Shown: positions 26,822 through 35,761, counted from the stretch's first letter. The stretch: 64,000 nucleotides of DNA from Candidatus Thorarchaeota archaeon MP8T_1 (GCA_002825465.1 PJER01000002.1:124001-188000); one strand, 5' to 3'. Numbers and translations are program-made. The notes: generated from the sequence alone by a model not told the origin.

Positions 26822-27499
26822 CTACCTGATAACTCCGTCTTTCATTCGGAGTGTTCTCTTAGCGAATTTTACTAGTTCTTCGTTATGAGTGACTAACACC
26901 ACTGTCATGTTGCGTTCTCTATTTAGATTAGCAATGATTTTCATGATGTTTTCTCCTGTTTTGGAGTCCAAATTTCCTGTGGGTTCGTCACAGAAGAGGA
27001 TTGGAGGGGAGTTTACAAGGGCTCTTGCGATAGCAACACGTTGCTGTTCTCCTCCAGACATCTGTCTTGGGAAGTGGTCACGACGTTCTAGCATATCCAC
27101 ATCACGGAGGACTTCAAGAGCTTTCTCCTCCTGTTTTTCCTTTGTATAGTCTACGCTGGGCCAGAGGACTGATTCTACATTTTCATATGCTGTGAGATCT
27201 TCAATGAGTAAGAATGATTGAAAAACAAATCCAACCTTCTGCATCCTCACTTTTGGTAAATCTCGTTCACTAATGAGAGTTACATCAACTCCATCAAGAA
27301 GGATTCTCCCTGCTGTTGGTTGTTCTAAACCAGCCATTACATGTAGGAGTGTTGATTTTCCACATCCTGAGGGTCCAACGATTGACACGAATTCACCAGC
27401 ATTAATCTCAATGTTGACATCCTTTAGAGCTGCAACAGTATTCTTACCTTTACCGAATTCTTTGCTAACATCTTGAACCTGAATAATTGGTTGTGCCAT
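26822..27499 (-). CDS. ABC transporter ATP-binding protein, LolD/MacB type
   Basis: 225 residues, a minimal ATPase. Walker A GPSGCGKST, Q-loop VFQSFLL, signature MSGGEQQRVAIARA, Walker B ILFCDEPTGNLD, switch VTHNEE. It starts four bases after the permease stop and ends two bases before the TPR/winged-helix gene. It is related to the ATPase at 13393 but lacks that protein's acidic leader. Substrate unknown. Confidence 0.93.
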   Translation of the reverse strand: MAQPIIQVQDVSKEFGKGKNTVAALKDVNIEINAGEFVSIVGPSGCGKSTLLHVMAGLEQPTAGRILLDGVDVTLISERDLPKVRMQKVGFVFQSFLLIEDLTAYENVESVLWPSVDYTKEKQEEKALEVLRDVDMLERRDHFPRQMSGGEQQRVAIARALVNSPPILFCDEPTGNLDSKTGENIMKIIANLNRERNMTVVLVTHNEELVKFAKRTLRMKDGVIR

Positions 27500-27503
27500 A
27501 TTA

Positions 27504-28016
27504 TTACTCCTCCCTTAATGCTTTCATTGGTGGAACTGACATAGCTCTTCTTTGAGCGATAAATAGACCCGGAATCTGCATCCCAAGTACAAAGAAGAAT
27601 GTCGTGAACAGTGAACTTGCTGGAATGACAATGAAATCATATACTGGATCAAAGAGACCTCCAGCACCTTCAAAGTATGCAATAATTCCCATGATTTCAA
27701 AACTTATCTGTAGCATCACTAGAAATGATGCTATTGTTACAAGTAGTACTTCTCCGATTACCAATAACATAACGTCATTGTTTGACCATCCTATACATTT
27801 GAAAACTGACATGTCTCGGCGTCTATTCTGAGAAATGATTATGGCATAGAACATCGATACGATCAATGCCATCATAAGATACCATAACCAATCTGTTGTT
27901 AGTAGACCATCAGATACTACGATGAAAAGAATTGCATACACAATCATAAATGGTATAACACGTTTCTTGGCGCGGAAAGCGAATTTTACGCTTTTGAAGA
28001 AAACTCTCAAATTCAA
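27504..28016 (-). CDS. Half-size FtsX-type ABC permease
   Basis: Only about 170 residues with four transmembrane helices (about 19-37, 43-62, 80-105, 128-152). The FtsX coupling segment is present, RRRDMSVFKCIGWSNNDVMLLVIGEVLL, but the large extracellular domain of MacB-type permeases is missing; helices 1 and 2 follow each other almost directly. The TTG start has GGAGG nine bases upstream, so this is not a truncated fragment with a lost start. It must dimerise with itself to make a transporter with the ATPase that follows four bases later. Confidence 0.8.
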   Translation of the reverse strand: MNLRVFFKSVKFAFRAKKRVIPFMIVYAILFIVVSDGLLTTDWLWYLMMALIVSMFYAIIISQNRRRDMSVFKCIGWSNNDVMLLVIGEVLLVTIASFLVMLQISFEIMGIIAYFEGAGGLFDPVYDFIVIPASSLFTTFFFVLGMQIPGLFIAQRRAMSVPPMKALREE

Positions 28017-28107
28017 ACATCTAATCCTCCTATGGAGCTTGTTCTGATTGTATCTCTGGCAATAATTAACGCTAAAGAGTTTTGGGTCATTAAGGTCTGG
28101 AGAAGAA

Positions 28108-28287
28108 TCATTCAGATTCTGAGGGTTTAATTAATGGACTCCCATTCTCTGGCCAAAGTTCTCTACGTAATAGGTCTCTAATTGCAACCCTGATTGCTTC
28201 ACTTCTAGAAGGATACATTCCTAACTCAACCAACTTGTCAAGTCCACTCACATAGATGTCACTCATCTTAACTGTCACTAAATTCAT
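28108..28287 (-). CDS. Ribbon-helix-helix (CopG/MetJ-type) regulator
   Basis: 59 residues. The pattern is a single beta strand (NLVTVKMSD), then two helices YVSGLDKLVELGMYPSRSEAIRVAIRDLLRREL, the standard RHH DNA-binding unit that acts as a dimer. The open frame continues upstream to 28446 but those residues look non-coding; ATG 28287 with AAGGA upstream is the better start. It is convergent to nothing and divergent from the Rab-like GTPase. Targets unknown. Confidence 0.85.
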   Translation of the reverse strand: MNLVTVKMSDIYVSGLDKLVELGMYPSRSEAIRVAIRDLLRRELWPENGSPLIKPSESE

Positions 28288-28549
28288 GTTCCTTATCCTC
28301 GCAACGCGTGAATCGAGAAATTTCCTGATATAAAGTGATACCAAGGACCTCAAACAACGCGCCAACTTTAGAAACAATCTATCGATTATTGAAAAGATTC
28401 GAGGGACATTAAACCCAGAAACGGCTAAATATAGACAATTCACCATCGAACATGAACGCTGATGGGTGTACGAAGATAGTTGTTACCCCGTGAGGCGTGT
28501 CTTTAATGCAAGAGCAAGCAGAAGTCAAAAATTTGGGCTGGGTGAAAAG

Positions 28550-29089
28550 GTGAGTAGCGGCGGTTTCGATTACATGCGTAAGGTCGTAATGATAGGAGCT
28601 GGAGGATCTGGCAAGACCGCTTTAGTGAATCGTTTCCTTACCCAGAAATTCTCTGAAGAGTATATCGTTACAATTGGCTCTCAGTTTGCTGTTAAGACAG
28701 TCAGTGTTGAATCTGCAAATGGTCGTAATGTTGTCGTAAAGCTCCTTGTCTGGGACCTGGCTGGTCAGCAGAGATTTGACTTTATCCGAGGTAGTTACTA
28801 TCGAGGTTCTAAAGGTGCGCTCCTTGTTTTTGATACAACTAGGAAGAGTACTTGGGTTGAACTACCAAAATGGATTCAAGAGACAGAAGATGCACTCGGA
28901 GAGAGGATACCCATCATTCTCCTTGCAAACAAAGTTGACCTTGATGAACATCGTGTTATAACTAGGGAGATGGGTCTTCAATTTGTCGAAGAGAATGGGC
29001 TTACAGGCTATCTCGAAACAAGTGCGCTATCAGGTCAGAATGTTGAAGAGGCTTTCTATCTACTTGCGAAAAATACTCTTCAAACCTAA
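28550..29089 (+). CDS. Rab-like small GTPase (Ras superfamily)
   Basis: About 179 residues, a full G domain: G1 GAGGSGKT (16-23), switch I Thr near 41, G3 WDLAGQQRF (68-76), G4 NKVD (127-130), G5 ETSAL (156-160). The N-terminus from GTG 28550, SSGGFDYMRKVVMIG, lines up with the F/YDYLFKLLLIG start of eukaryotic Rabs; ATG 28574 would remove it. The switch II Gln is doubled (GQQ). No C-terminal Cys is present, so there is no lipidation site of the eukaryotic kind. It probably cycles with Roadblock or longin partners encoded elsewhere in the window. Confidence 0.9.
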   Translation: MSSGGFDYMRKVVMIGAGGSGKTALVNRFLTQKFSEEYIVTIGSQFAVKTVSVESANGRNVVVKLLVWDLAGQQRFDFIRGSYYRGSKGALLVFDTTRKSTWVELPKWIQETEDALGERIPIILLANKVDLDEHRVITREMGLQFVEENGLTGYLETSALSGQNVEEAFYLLAKNTLQT

Positions 29090-29177
29090 TTTTCTTTATC
29101 AATGTTCAGACCGTAACGATAAAAGCATCCATTTTTCGTGTCAGGTTTGTTAGATTTATCATTTCGATGTGAATTCT

Positions 29178-30314
29178 ATGACAGACATCAAACTTGACTT
29201 GGATTTTCTAGAGAACTTATGCAATGCATTCGGACCTAGTGGTCATGAGCATGAGGCTCAAAAGATAGTTCAAGAATATGGAAGGAAGTATGCCGACGAA
29301 GTGCTTCATGATGGATTGGGTTCTGTTATTTTCCGAAAAGGTGAAGGAGGACCCAAGATCATGCTTGCAGGCCATGTCGACGAGATTGGTTTTGTAATTA
29401 CTGAAATCAAGAAGGATGGTTATCTTGGATTTCACCAGCTTGGTGGATGGTGGGATCAGACTCTCCTAACTCAGGAGGTTGTAATCAGTCCTTTCAAAGG
29501 TGGAGAGAAGATTATTGGTGTTATCGGAGCCCCTCCGCCGCATGTTCTGACTCCAGAAGAAAGGGCCAAGGTAGTCACAAAAGAAAAGATGTACATTGAC
29601 ATCGGCTGTTCCTCTGCTGACGAAGTAAAGGAGCTAGGCATTCGCATTGGTGACCCTGCAGTTCCCCATTCGATCTTCAGGACAATTAAAAGAACACGAA
29701 AAGAAAAGAAAGATGACAAAGACACAAATGAGGAAACACGTGAAGTCACACTTGGTATAGCAAAAGCTTTCGATGATAGAATTGGTGTCTTCATAGTTCT
29801 TGAGGCTCTACGTCGAATCTCAGAGAACAATATTTCACTTCCCAACGAAGTCTATTTTGTTTCAACAACTCAAGAGGAAATTGGTCTTAGAGGTGCTCGC
29901 ACAGCTTCTCAGATGATTAAACCAGCTATTGGATTTGCTCTTGATGTTGATATCTCCGGTGATTCTCCAGGTTCTGAGGGTCTCGTTCAGAAGATGGGCA
30001 AAGGTGTATCAATCTCAGCTGGTGATGGTTCAATGATTCCCAATCCTAAACTTCGTAAATTTGCACTTGAGATTGCAGAAGAGAAGAACATCAAACACCA
30101 ACCAGCCTTTCTGAAAGCAGGCGGTACTGATGCTGGAATTATCCACCTTGCTGGAATGGGCGCACCATCACTCTTTCTTGGAATTCCTACAAGATATATT
30201 CACTCTCATCATGGAATGCTTGACTTTGATGATGTTGAGAATGCGGTTCAATTACTTGTAGAAGTCCTTCAGAAATTGGATGAAAAAACAGTAGAGAGTT
30301 TTACAGCACTCTAA
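29178..30314 (+). CDS. M42 family aminopeptidase
   Basis: Dinuclear metal aminopeptidase, a tetrahedral dodecamer in characterised archaeal members. Motifs: LAGHVDEIGFV (metal ligand His and catalytic Asp), AFDDRIGVF (bridging Asp), STTQEEIGLRGA (catalytic Glu and ligand Glu), LDVDISGD, and the final ligand in IPTRYIHSHHGM. About 378 residues, slightly longer than the 340-360 usual, because of a charged insertion (KRTRKEKKDDKDTNEETRE) between strands. It converges with ino1 at a strong terminator hairpin. Confidence 0.93.
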   Translation: MTDIKLDLDFLENLCNAFGPSGHEHEAQKIVQEYGRKYADEVLHDGLGSVIFRKGEGGPKIMLAGHVDEIGFVITEIKKDGYLGFHQLGGWWDQTLLTQEVVISPFKGGEKIIGVIGAPPPHVLTPEERAKVVTKEKMYIDIGCSSADEVKELGIRIGDPAVPHSIFRTIKRTRKEKKDDKDTNEETREVTLGIAKAFDDRIGVFIVLEALRRISENNISLPNEVYFVSTTQEEIGLRGARTASQMIKPAIGFALDVDISGDSPGSEGLVQKMGKGVSISAGDGSMIPNPKLRKFALEIAEEKNIKHQPAFLKAGGTDAGIIHLAGMGAPSLFLGIPTRYIHSHHGMLDFDDVENAVQLLVEVLQKLDEKTVESFTAL

Positions 30315-30323
30315 ATGACATGA

Positions 30324-30349
30324 AACCAGCCTAGTATTCTAGGCTGGTT
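30324..30349. terminator. Bidirectional hairpin between convergent genes
   Basis: Perfect 11-bp stem AACCAGCCTAG / CTAGGCTGGTT with a TATT loop, ten bases after the M42 stop and 19 bases before the ino1 stop. A T-rich run follows on the plus strand. The placement between two converging genes fits a shared transcription end or RNA-stabilising hairpin. Confidence 0.7.
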
Positions 30350-30368
30350 CACTTCTTATTTTATAGAA

Positions 30369-31457
30369 TTAGCGTTCTCTTTTACCTTCAATGAACTCAT
30401 CAACATGTCTTCGTGCAAGGAAGTCGTTGATTTGATATCTTGGGTGTTTGAAGCTGTAAGAGCTAATGCTTGAGAGTTCTCCACCAATACCGCGGTCCAT
30501 AGCTATCTTGACTGCTCTGACCACGTCGATGATTACTCCTCCACTATTTGGTGAATCTTGTACTGAAAGTTTCAGATCAAGGTCCAATGGTAGGTCTCCA
30601 AAAGCTCTTGACCTCATGCTAATGTAACAGACCTTGTTGTCTTCTAGGAATGGAACATAATCACTAGGTCCAATCTTTGTAGGAAGTTCATAATCAACAC
30701 AACTAGTTACTGCTTCTGTCTTGCTGATTCTTTTTGAAGCTAATCTATCTTCTACCTGCATGTTTTCAAAGTCAGTGTTTCCACCGATATTTAGCTGGTA
30801 TGTGTTCTCTAGAATTAAGCCTCTCTGATCGAACAACTGTGCAAGAACTCTGTGAAGAATTGTTGCTCCAAGTTGACTCTTGATGTCATCACCTGCACAT
30901 GGAATTCCTGCTTTTTCAAATCCCTGTGCGATTGGAGAGTTCGGGTCTGAAACAACAAACTCAGGAATAGCATTTACATATCCTATTCCTGCATCCAATG
31001 CTGCTCGAGCATATATTCTAGTACCCTCTGCACTTCCTACTGGAAGATAGGTCACTAGTACATCTGCCTTAGATTTTCTAAGTTCTTCTGCAACATCTAC
31101 TGCTTCTATTTCCTTCTCATCGTATGCAAAGAAGGACTCTCTCATATGTGGCGCAACACCATCAGAAATAGGACCTGGTTGAACCTTCACCCCAGTCTTT
31201 GGTACATCTGGTGCAAATCTCACACAACAGTTAGGCTCAACCCACATTGCATCTGCGACATCTAGTCCTATTTTCTTTCTGTTAGCCTCAAAGGCTGCAA
31301 CGACTTTGACATCTTTTGGAAAATAACCACCAAAATCTACATGCATTAGACCTGGCACTTCATCCTCTGCCTTCGCGTTACGATAATAATGTGTACCTTG
31401 GATGAGGGCTGAAGCACAATTTCCAAGTCCTGCAATTGCTACACGGACGTCTCCCAT
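30369..31457 (-). CDS. ino1: Inositol-1-phosphate synthase
   Basis: NAD-dependent cyclisation of glucose 6-phosphate to inositol 1-phosphate, the head-group precursor for archaetidylinositol. The Rossmann start is VAIAGLGNCASALIQG; later family segments are VVAAFEANRKKIG, LVTYLPVGSAEGT, IPCAGDDIKSQLGATILHR and GGNTDFENM. 362 residues, the size of the archaeal/actinobacterial form. AGGTGA lies in front of the ATG. It should feed the CDP-alcohol transferase at 17797 although the genes are 12 kb apart. Confidence 0.94.
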   Translation of the reverse strand: MGDVRVAIAGLGNCASALIQGTHYYRNAKAEDEVPGLMHVDFGGYFPKDVKVVAAFEANRKKIGLDVADAMWVEPNCCVRFAPDVPKTGVKVQPGPISDGVAPHMRESFFAYDEKEIEAVDVAEELRKSKADVLVTYLPVGSAEGTRIYARAALDAGIGYVNAIPEFVVSDPNSPIAQGFEKAGIPCAGDDIKSQLGATILHRVLAQLFDQRGLILENTYQLNIGGNTDFENMQVEDRLASKRISKTEAVTSCVDYELPTKIGPSDYVPFLEDNKVCYISMRSRAFGDLPLDLDLKLSVQDSPNSGGVIIDVVRAVKIAMDRGIGGELSSISSYSFKHPRYQINDFLARRHVDEFIEGKRER

Positions 31458-31533
31458 TACTTATCACCTTTACATAGGTATTCTATAGTCATAGAATAGT
31501 TTGTTAATTTAACCTTTGCGTCGAGGCTGAGCT

Positions 31534-32358
31534 TTAATCTTCTTCCTCAATTTCTAATTCTTCTTCACTATCTGGCTCGTATTTCGTGTGAAGCATTTTT
31601 TTCGCATTTGAAATTGTCTTACTCCCTATTCCAGATATTTCTCCCCATTCGTCCGCTGAGGTTATGACATCAAAAGGTGACCCAAATCGTTCTAGTAGAG
31701 CTTTAGCTCTTACAACATTAACACCTGGGAACCCTGCAATGAAGAACTCTTGTTCGTCAGCAACACCATCTAATCCTTTACGAGTTCGAATCACTGGAAG
31801 TTTTTGACCACGCTTTCTACGTTCTCCTTCTTCTCCAAAGAGTGTTCCATAAAGAAGTCCGGCTGAGTGGAGGGCATTAAATCCCATAAGTACCTCGATT
31901 CCTTTCTCTCGAATGCTCTCTACCAATGCATCTAGTGAATTAGGATGGATAAATGCAGCTCTCTCCATTGTTACAAAGAAAGGCTTGCCCTTGGTTTGCT
32001 TTGTCGAGAATGGAATATAGACACAACCTTTCACAGGGTCTCTTCTGATTGCCAAGATATTCTCAATCAATACATATGGTTTCTCATATTCCATTAGTGC
32101 ATTCATCTGTTTCGTAAAACGGGGAACTCCAGCTGCACTTCCTTTGAGAGTATTAACAAGATCATTCACTGTTTTACGTTCAATAGCAATTCCCTCAGAT
32201 CCAAGAATATCTCCAATTGGTATCTTCTCTATAGTGTATCTGATACCTTCTTTGTCCATCATTGAAATAAGATGTTTCACAGCATTGATGGATTTTCCTC
32301 CAGTTTCATGTATGTCTATTACAATTTCTGGAACATTACCAAAAAGATCAGATTGCAC
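31534..32358 (-). CDS. XPF/ERCC4-type structure-specific nuclease with HhH domain, no helicase
   Basis: About 274 residues. The ERCC4 site is intact: IPIGD followed by IERKTVNDLV, the GDx(n)ERKx3D catalytic pattern (Asp50, Glu60, Arg61, Lys62, Asp66). Residues about 205-250 form tandem HhH motifs (IAGFPGVNVVRAKALLERFGS; ISGIGSKTISNAKKML). This is the nuclease-only layout of XPF known in Thermoproteota, not the helicase-fused Hef form of euryarchaea. A very acidic tail ends the protein. GTG start with AAGGTGA upstream. It cuts branched or flap DNA in repair. Confidence 0.9.
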   Translation of the reverse strand: MQSDLFGNVPEIVIDIHETGGKSINAVKHLISMMDKEGIRYTIEKIPIGDILGSEGIAIERKTVNDLVNTLKGSAAGVPRFTKQMNALMEYEKPYVLIENILAIRRDPVKGCVYIPFSTKQTKGKPFFVTMERAAFIHPNSLDALVESIREKGIEVLMGFNALHSAGLLYGTLFGEEGERRKRGQKLPVIRTRKGLDGVADEQEFFIAGFPGVNVVRAKALLERFGSPFDVITSADEWGEISGIGSKTISNAKKMLHTKYEPDSEEELEIEEED

Positions 32359-32368
32359 TCTATCACCT

Positions 32369-33010
32369 TCAAAAGAGGGTCATCACTGCAGCCATGGAAA
32401 CTTCTCGAGCGAGGTTTTCATCATCAGCTGAACCAATAACAATGACATCCCCATCATCAGGTCGTAGGCTTTCCAGTACTAGGAGAGTTTCCTCTTCGTA
32501 TGCCGTAAGAATATGGAAATCATCTGGAGGCATAACCAGATTACCAGATTTCTGAATGAGTGTTGAAGCGCCAGCTTTGTCATACCCCCCTTGTATGATT
32601 GCTTCATCACGTTGCCGTACTCCGTCTGTAATTTTTCCCGATTGTTTCTTCACCAGATTGGCAAAGGCATGTTCATACATTACTAATCTGCGAACATCAA
32701 GACTTAGCCCTATAGGGACATCTCGAAGTACTCTATCAAACAGTGTTTTTCCTTTTGAAGTCAATTTTTGTCCTTGTTTCCCTTCTGCTTCAATGAGATC
32801 GGCTTCTGAGAGGCGCTTCAATAGGGTTCTAACACTTCCTTCTCCTATGGACATCTTTTCACACAATTCGTACCGCCCAAGTGGTTGTTCACGGCCTATC
32901 AGAATTAGTGCAACTGCTGCATGGTAAGGTTTGAAGGCAGGGGCTACTCGACCATCTGCTGGCTCTGATAGATTGATGAACTCGTCTTTCCATGTCACAA
33001 CGTACCACAC
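32369..33010 (-). CDS. Winged-helix regulator with C-terminal DUF4443-like domain
   Basis: About 213 residues. Residues 25-90 form a winged helix (FKPYHAAVALILIGREQPLGRYELCEKMSIGEGSVRTLLKRLSEADLIEAEGKQGQKLTSKG is the region; key residues G40-R58). The C-terminal half, with STLIQKSGNLVMPPD and DGDVIVIGSADDENLA, resembles the ligand-binding part of archaeal DUF4443 proteins. Starts at GTG 33010 or GTG 32998. It lies 10 bases upstream of the XPF gene and 33 bases downstream of the ECF gene, all on one strand. Confidence 0.75.
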   Translation of the reverse strand: MWYVVTWKDEFINLSEPADGRVAPAFKPYHAAVALILIGREQPLGRYELCEKMSIGEGSVRTLLKRLSEADLIEAEGKQGQKLTSKGKTLFDRVLRDVPIGLSLDVRRLVMYEHAFANLVKKQSGKITDGVRQRDEAIIQGGYDKAGASTLIQKSGNLVMPPDDFHILTAYEEETLLVLESLRPDDGDVIVIGSADDENLAREVSMAAVMTLF

Positions 33011-33043
33011 TCATCTTTGTTATTGTCTAGCTCTCTTTTAGTC

Positions 33044-33622
33044 TTAGCTCAAAGACTGATTTCTCCTGAATAAAGGTCTCAATTGTGTCCTCATCGTCAT
33101 GTCCAGTCGGGGAACAATAGCTGGGAATAAGATTGTATTTGATACGACATGTACCAGCATGAAAGGAAATCCTGCTATTACTGCTACAAAATATGGAATT
33201 GCAAACCACACAGCATACCCAAGAGTTGTAATCAAATCAAAGAATAAGGTCACTATTGCTCCTACAACTGCTAGTTCTAATAGTAATGCTCTACTTCTCT
33301 GTCCATCTCTTTCTTGGCGTCCCATTAGTGTTCCTGTTGTCACCATGAATATCCATCCTATCACTTGGGTAATCCAAATTGTCGGGATGAAAGGTCCCCA
33401 AGGATTGAAGAATGCATAGATAATCGAAACAAGAAATACACTCCACAATGCCATCTCAATTCCAAAAAGATAAGCTGTGACAAATAACACTCCCGACCCT
33501 AGTTCAACATTTGGTATTGCGACTAAGACATAGTTACCAACCAAAGCTAAAGCTGACATGATTGAAGTAATCGCAATCCATCGGCTTTTACTGTGGCCAC
33601 TGTTAGGTGTATCTTCTGTCAA
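33044..33622 (-). CDS. ECF-type transporter substrate-binding (S) component
   Basis: 192 residues with six hydrophobic helices, the size and layout of ECF S-components, which bind a vitamin or trace nutrient and dock on a shared energy-coupling module. The N-terminal SRWIAITSIMSALALVGNYVLV resembles the AxxxA docking helix region of the family. The operon order, DUF4430 protein then surface protein then S-component, points to uptake of a cofactor such as a corrinoid. No ATPase or T-component is in the window. TTG start with GGTGG upstream. Confidence 0.78.
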   Translation of the reverse strand: MTEDTPNSGHSKSRWIAITSIMSALALVGNYVLVAIPNVELGSGVLFVTAYLFGIEMALWSVFLVSIIYAFFNPWGPFIPTIWITQVIGWIFMVTTGTLMGRQERDGQRSRALLLELAVVGAIVTLFFDLITTLGYAVWFAIPYFVAVIAGFPFMLVHVVSNTILFPAIVPRLDMTMRTQLRPLFRRNQSLS

Positions 33623-33643
33623 TCAACCACCTTCATCCATTTT

Positions 33644-34408
33644 CTATCTTCTCTTGGCTACTATCACGATGATAAGGAGTACAAGAACTATGGTCCCAAT
33701 TAGAATCGGTAACAATGGTATTGGGGGATCAATCACACCTTTGTGTACAATTTCTATGAATTCAAATTCCAACCAATATGGTGCGAATCCCTCTCCAAGC
33801 CAGTAGCTTGTATTCGCATAGAGTAACACTCCTGTATTCACATCATAGATTAGCTGGGTTTGCTGTGGGTTTCCAGCAATAGATGGGTCTTGCACATAAT
33901 CAAAAATTATTGCCTCATATTCAACATCACCAATTGTCACATTATCATACAAAGATGAGATTGTCCCATTCATATAATTTCCAGAGACTCTTTCAGCAGC
34001 AGTAAAAGCGCTCTCATTCAACAAAGCAATATCTCCTGATCCAACTTGGACGAACAATCCTGGTTCAAAGGTAGAGAAGATGCCAATTCCCAGAACCAAG
34101 TCTCTTGAGACCTCAGTATCATTTGTTATAGCAGATACATTTCCTATTGTCAATAGTCCTCCCACATCATCCTCGATTTCACTTACTACAAATGAAATGA
34201 TACTTCCATTTTCTATTGTACACATGCCTCCACCTGTAAAATACATAGAAAATGCTCCTTCGGAAACATGGATGACTTCCCAATTAACCTCAGTAATTGC
34301 ATCCATAACTGGTTGTATGTCATTTGCAAATGCTTGACTTCTTGTTATTGCGCTCATAGAAATTACAGTAAGTAATAGAACGACTGCAGCGATATCTTTC
34401 TTCTTCAT
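33644..34408 (-). CDS. Secreted, membrane-anchored surface protein in the ECF operon
   Basis: About 254 residues: signal peptide (1-27), an extracellular beta-rich domain with many sequons, and a C-terminal TM helix (about 232-251) ending AKRR. The segment TQLIYDVNTGVLLYANTSYW is a pattern I associate with a class of archaeal surface domains. AGGAGA ten bases upstream fixes the ATG. It lies seven bases after the DUF4430 gene and 21 bases before the S-component, so it may present substrate. Architecture equals that of the protein at 4944. Confidence 0.75.
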   Translation of the reverse strand: MKKKDIAAVVLLLTVISMSAITRSQAFANDIQPVMDAITEVNWEVIHVSEGAFSMYFTGGGMCTIENGSIISFVVSEIEDDVGGLLTIGNVSAITNDTEVSRDLVLGIGIFSTFEPGLFVQVGSGDIALLNESAFTAAERVSGNYMNGTISSLYDNVTIGDVEYEAIIFDYVQDPSIAGNPQQTQLIYDVNTGVLLYANTSYWLGEGFAPYWLEFEFIEIVHKGVIDPPIPLLPILIGTIVLVLLIIVIVAKRR

Positions 34409-34415
34409 TTGTAGA

Positions 34416-34907
34416 TTATCTCCTGATAGTTCTCCTATAGAGTAGAGCTAAGAATATGATACCAGTAATGCCAAGTATGACTCCTCCCACAAACGATGTA
34501 TAATCTGGTTCCTCTGGACCATGAAATTGTGAAGTTGTTAGATTCCAGAGTACAACATCTCCATCCTGTAGAGTGTAGAGATTTGATGCAACTGTTGCAT
34601 ATTCACCATTGACCCAGTATTGCCAACCATGAACTTCATCTCGATAGACTCCATCGATTGCATTGATATAGACAAAGTTACCTGCCCAACTTACATCCAC
34701 ATCGAATATCATGGTTGTCAAATTGTAGACATTTGGAGCACTCAAACCTGTGTGATTGATAATTGTCCCGTTGCCAAAATCCACAGACAGAGTGATACCT
34801 GTAGCTGCAGGTTGGTATTGATTTTTATTTTGCATACCTTGAACATTGATTGGAATGATTAGTAGACATACAAGTAATAATCCTGTAATCATTTCAATTC
34901 GGCTCAT
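34416..34907 (-). CDS. DUF4430 domain surface protein (transcobalamin-like C-terminal fold)
   Basis: 163 residues: signal peptide (1-24), a DUF4430 domain (about 38-125) and a C-terminal TM helix. The domain has its usual marks: a strand ITLSVDFGNG, FVYINAIDGV, GWQYWVNGEYA and the closing YTLQDGDVVLWNLT. DUF4430 is related to the beta domain of transcobalamin and intrinsic factor and often sits next to cobalamin or ECF transport genes. It heads the operon, with GGAG ten bases before the ATG and a TATA-like TCTTAAAT about 50 bases upstream on the same strand. Confidence 0.82.
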   Translation of the reverse strand: MSRIEMITGLLLVCLLIIPINVQGMQNKNQYQPAATGITLSVDFGNGTIINHTGLSAPNVYNLTTMIFDVDVSWAGNFVYINAIDGVYRDEVHGWQYWVNGEYATVASNLYTLQDGDVVLWNLTTSQFHGPEEPDYTSFVGGVILGITGIIFLALLYRRTIRR

Positions 34908-35058
34908 ACACGCTCTTCTCCTATAGGATAGGATAACCTGTCCTACGACATTCAGAATTTAAGACTTGCTATTTTGATTACCAATTGGAACAAAACCGAA
35001 GCATCTATACGTGATATACTCACGAATGCATATGTGAGAAATAAGGGGTATCTACTAT

Positions 35059-35715
35059 TTGACATCTGACTTTGATCGAAAGGGGTTCTTATTTGTCCTT
35101 GAAGGAATTGATGGTTCTGGAAAGACGTCTGCCTGTCAACGTCTTACAGTGATACTTGATAGTGAAGGCTATGATGTCATTCACTTGAGAGAACCAACAA
35201 ATGAGAGTCCATGGGGAAGAGAGATACGTGAACGCTCACCTCGTGCTGAGCTCTCCCCAACTGAAGAACTAGATCTGTTCATTAAAGATCGTGAGTGGCA
35301 TGTACAGAACAAAATTAGACCCGCATTGATTGCTGGTAAAATTGTCTTGATGGATCGATATTTCTTTGCAACAGGTGCGTACCAATCTGGAGCCACAGGG
35401 ATTCCTTGGAGGGAGATTCTTAGGATGAATCGTGAAGACATTCATGCTCCTGAACCTGATATCATTTTCATTCTAGATATCGATGCAGAAACCGGCCTAT
35501 CAAGAACAATTGGGCGAAAAGACAAGGTGGATTTACAGTTTGAGAAGCTAGACCGTCTAATCAAAGTAAGAAAGGTATACCTTGAACTTGTTGAACAAGA
35601 TACTGGTACATACAAAGTCATAGATGCATACAATCCACTTGAAAATGTAGTCAAGGAAATCTATAACGATATAATACAGAGAATCAAATGTAGGAATGGT
35701 TCATCACAAAGATGA
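35059..35715 (+). CDS. tmk: Thymidylate kinase
   Basis: Phosphorylates dTMP to dTDP. P-loop LEGIDGSGKTS, the DRY-type motif MDRYFFATGAYQ, REPT for substrate contacts, and a LID region with a basic SRTIGRKDK. About 218 residues, normal for the family. The start is a TTG with GGGG eleven bases upstream. The gene is divergent from the DUF4430 operon. Confidence 0.9.
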   Translation: MTSDFDRKGFLFVLEGIDGSGKTSACQRLTVILDSEGYDVIHLREPTNESPWGREIRERSPRAELSPTEELDLFIKDREWHVQNKIRPALIAGKIVLMDRYFFATGAYQSGATGIPWREILRMNREDIHAPEPDIIFILDIDAETGLSRTIGRKDKVDLQFEKLDRLIKVRKVYLELVEQDTGTYKVIDAYNPLENVVKEIYNDIIQRIKCRNGSSQR

Positions 35716-35761
35716 AAAGGACATGTCTCAAAAGAGGCGCAGTATAAATCTAGGTAATACA

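Noticed and set aside
27504..28016. Half-size permease as a truncated pseudogene
   Set aside because: It has its own start with a strong ribosome site, four complete helices and close spacing to an intact ATPase.
28288..28446. N-terminal extension of the RHH regulator
   Set aside because: RHH proteins begin at the beta strand; ATG 28287 has a ribosome site and the upstream residues look random.
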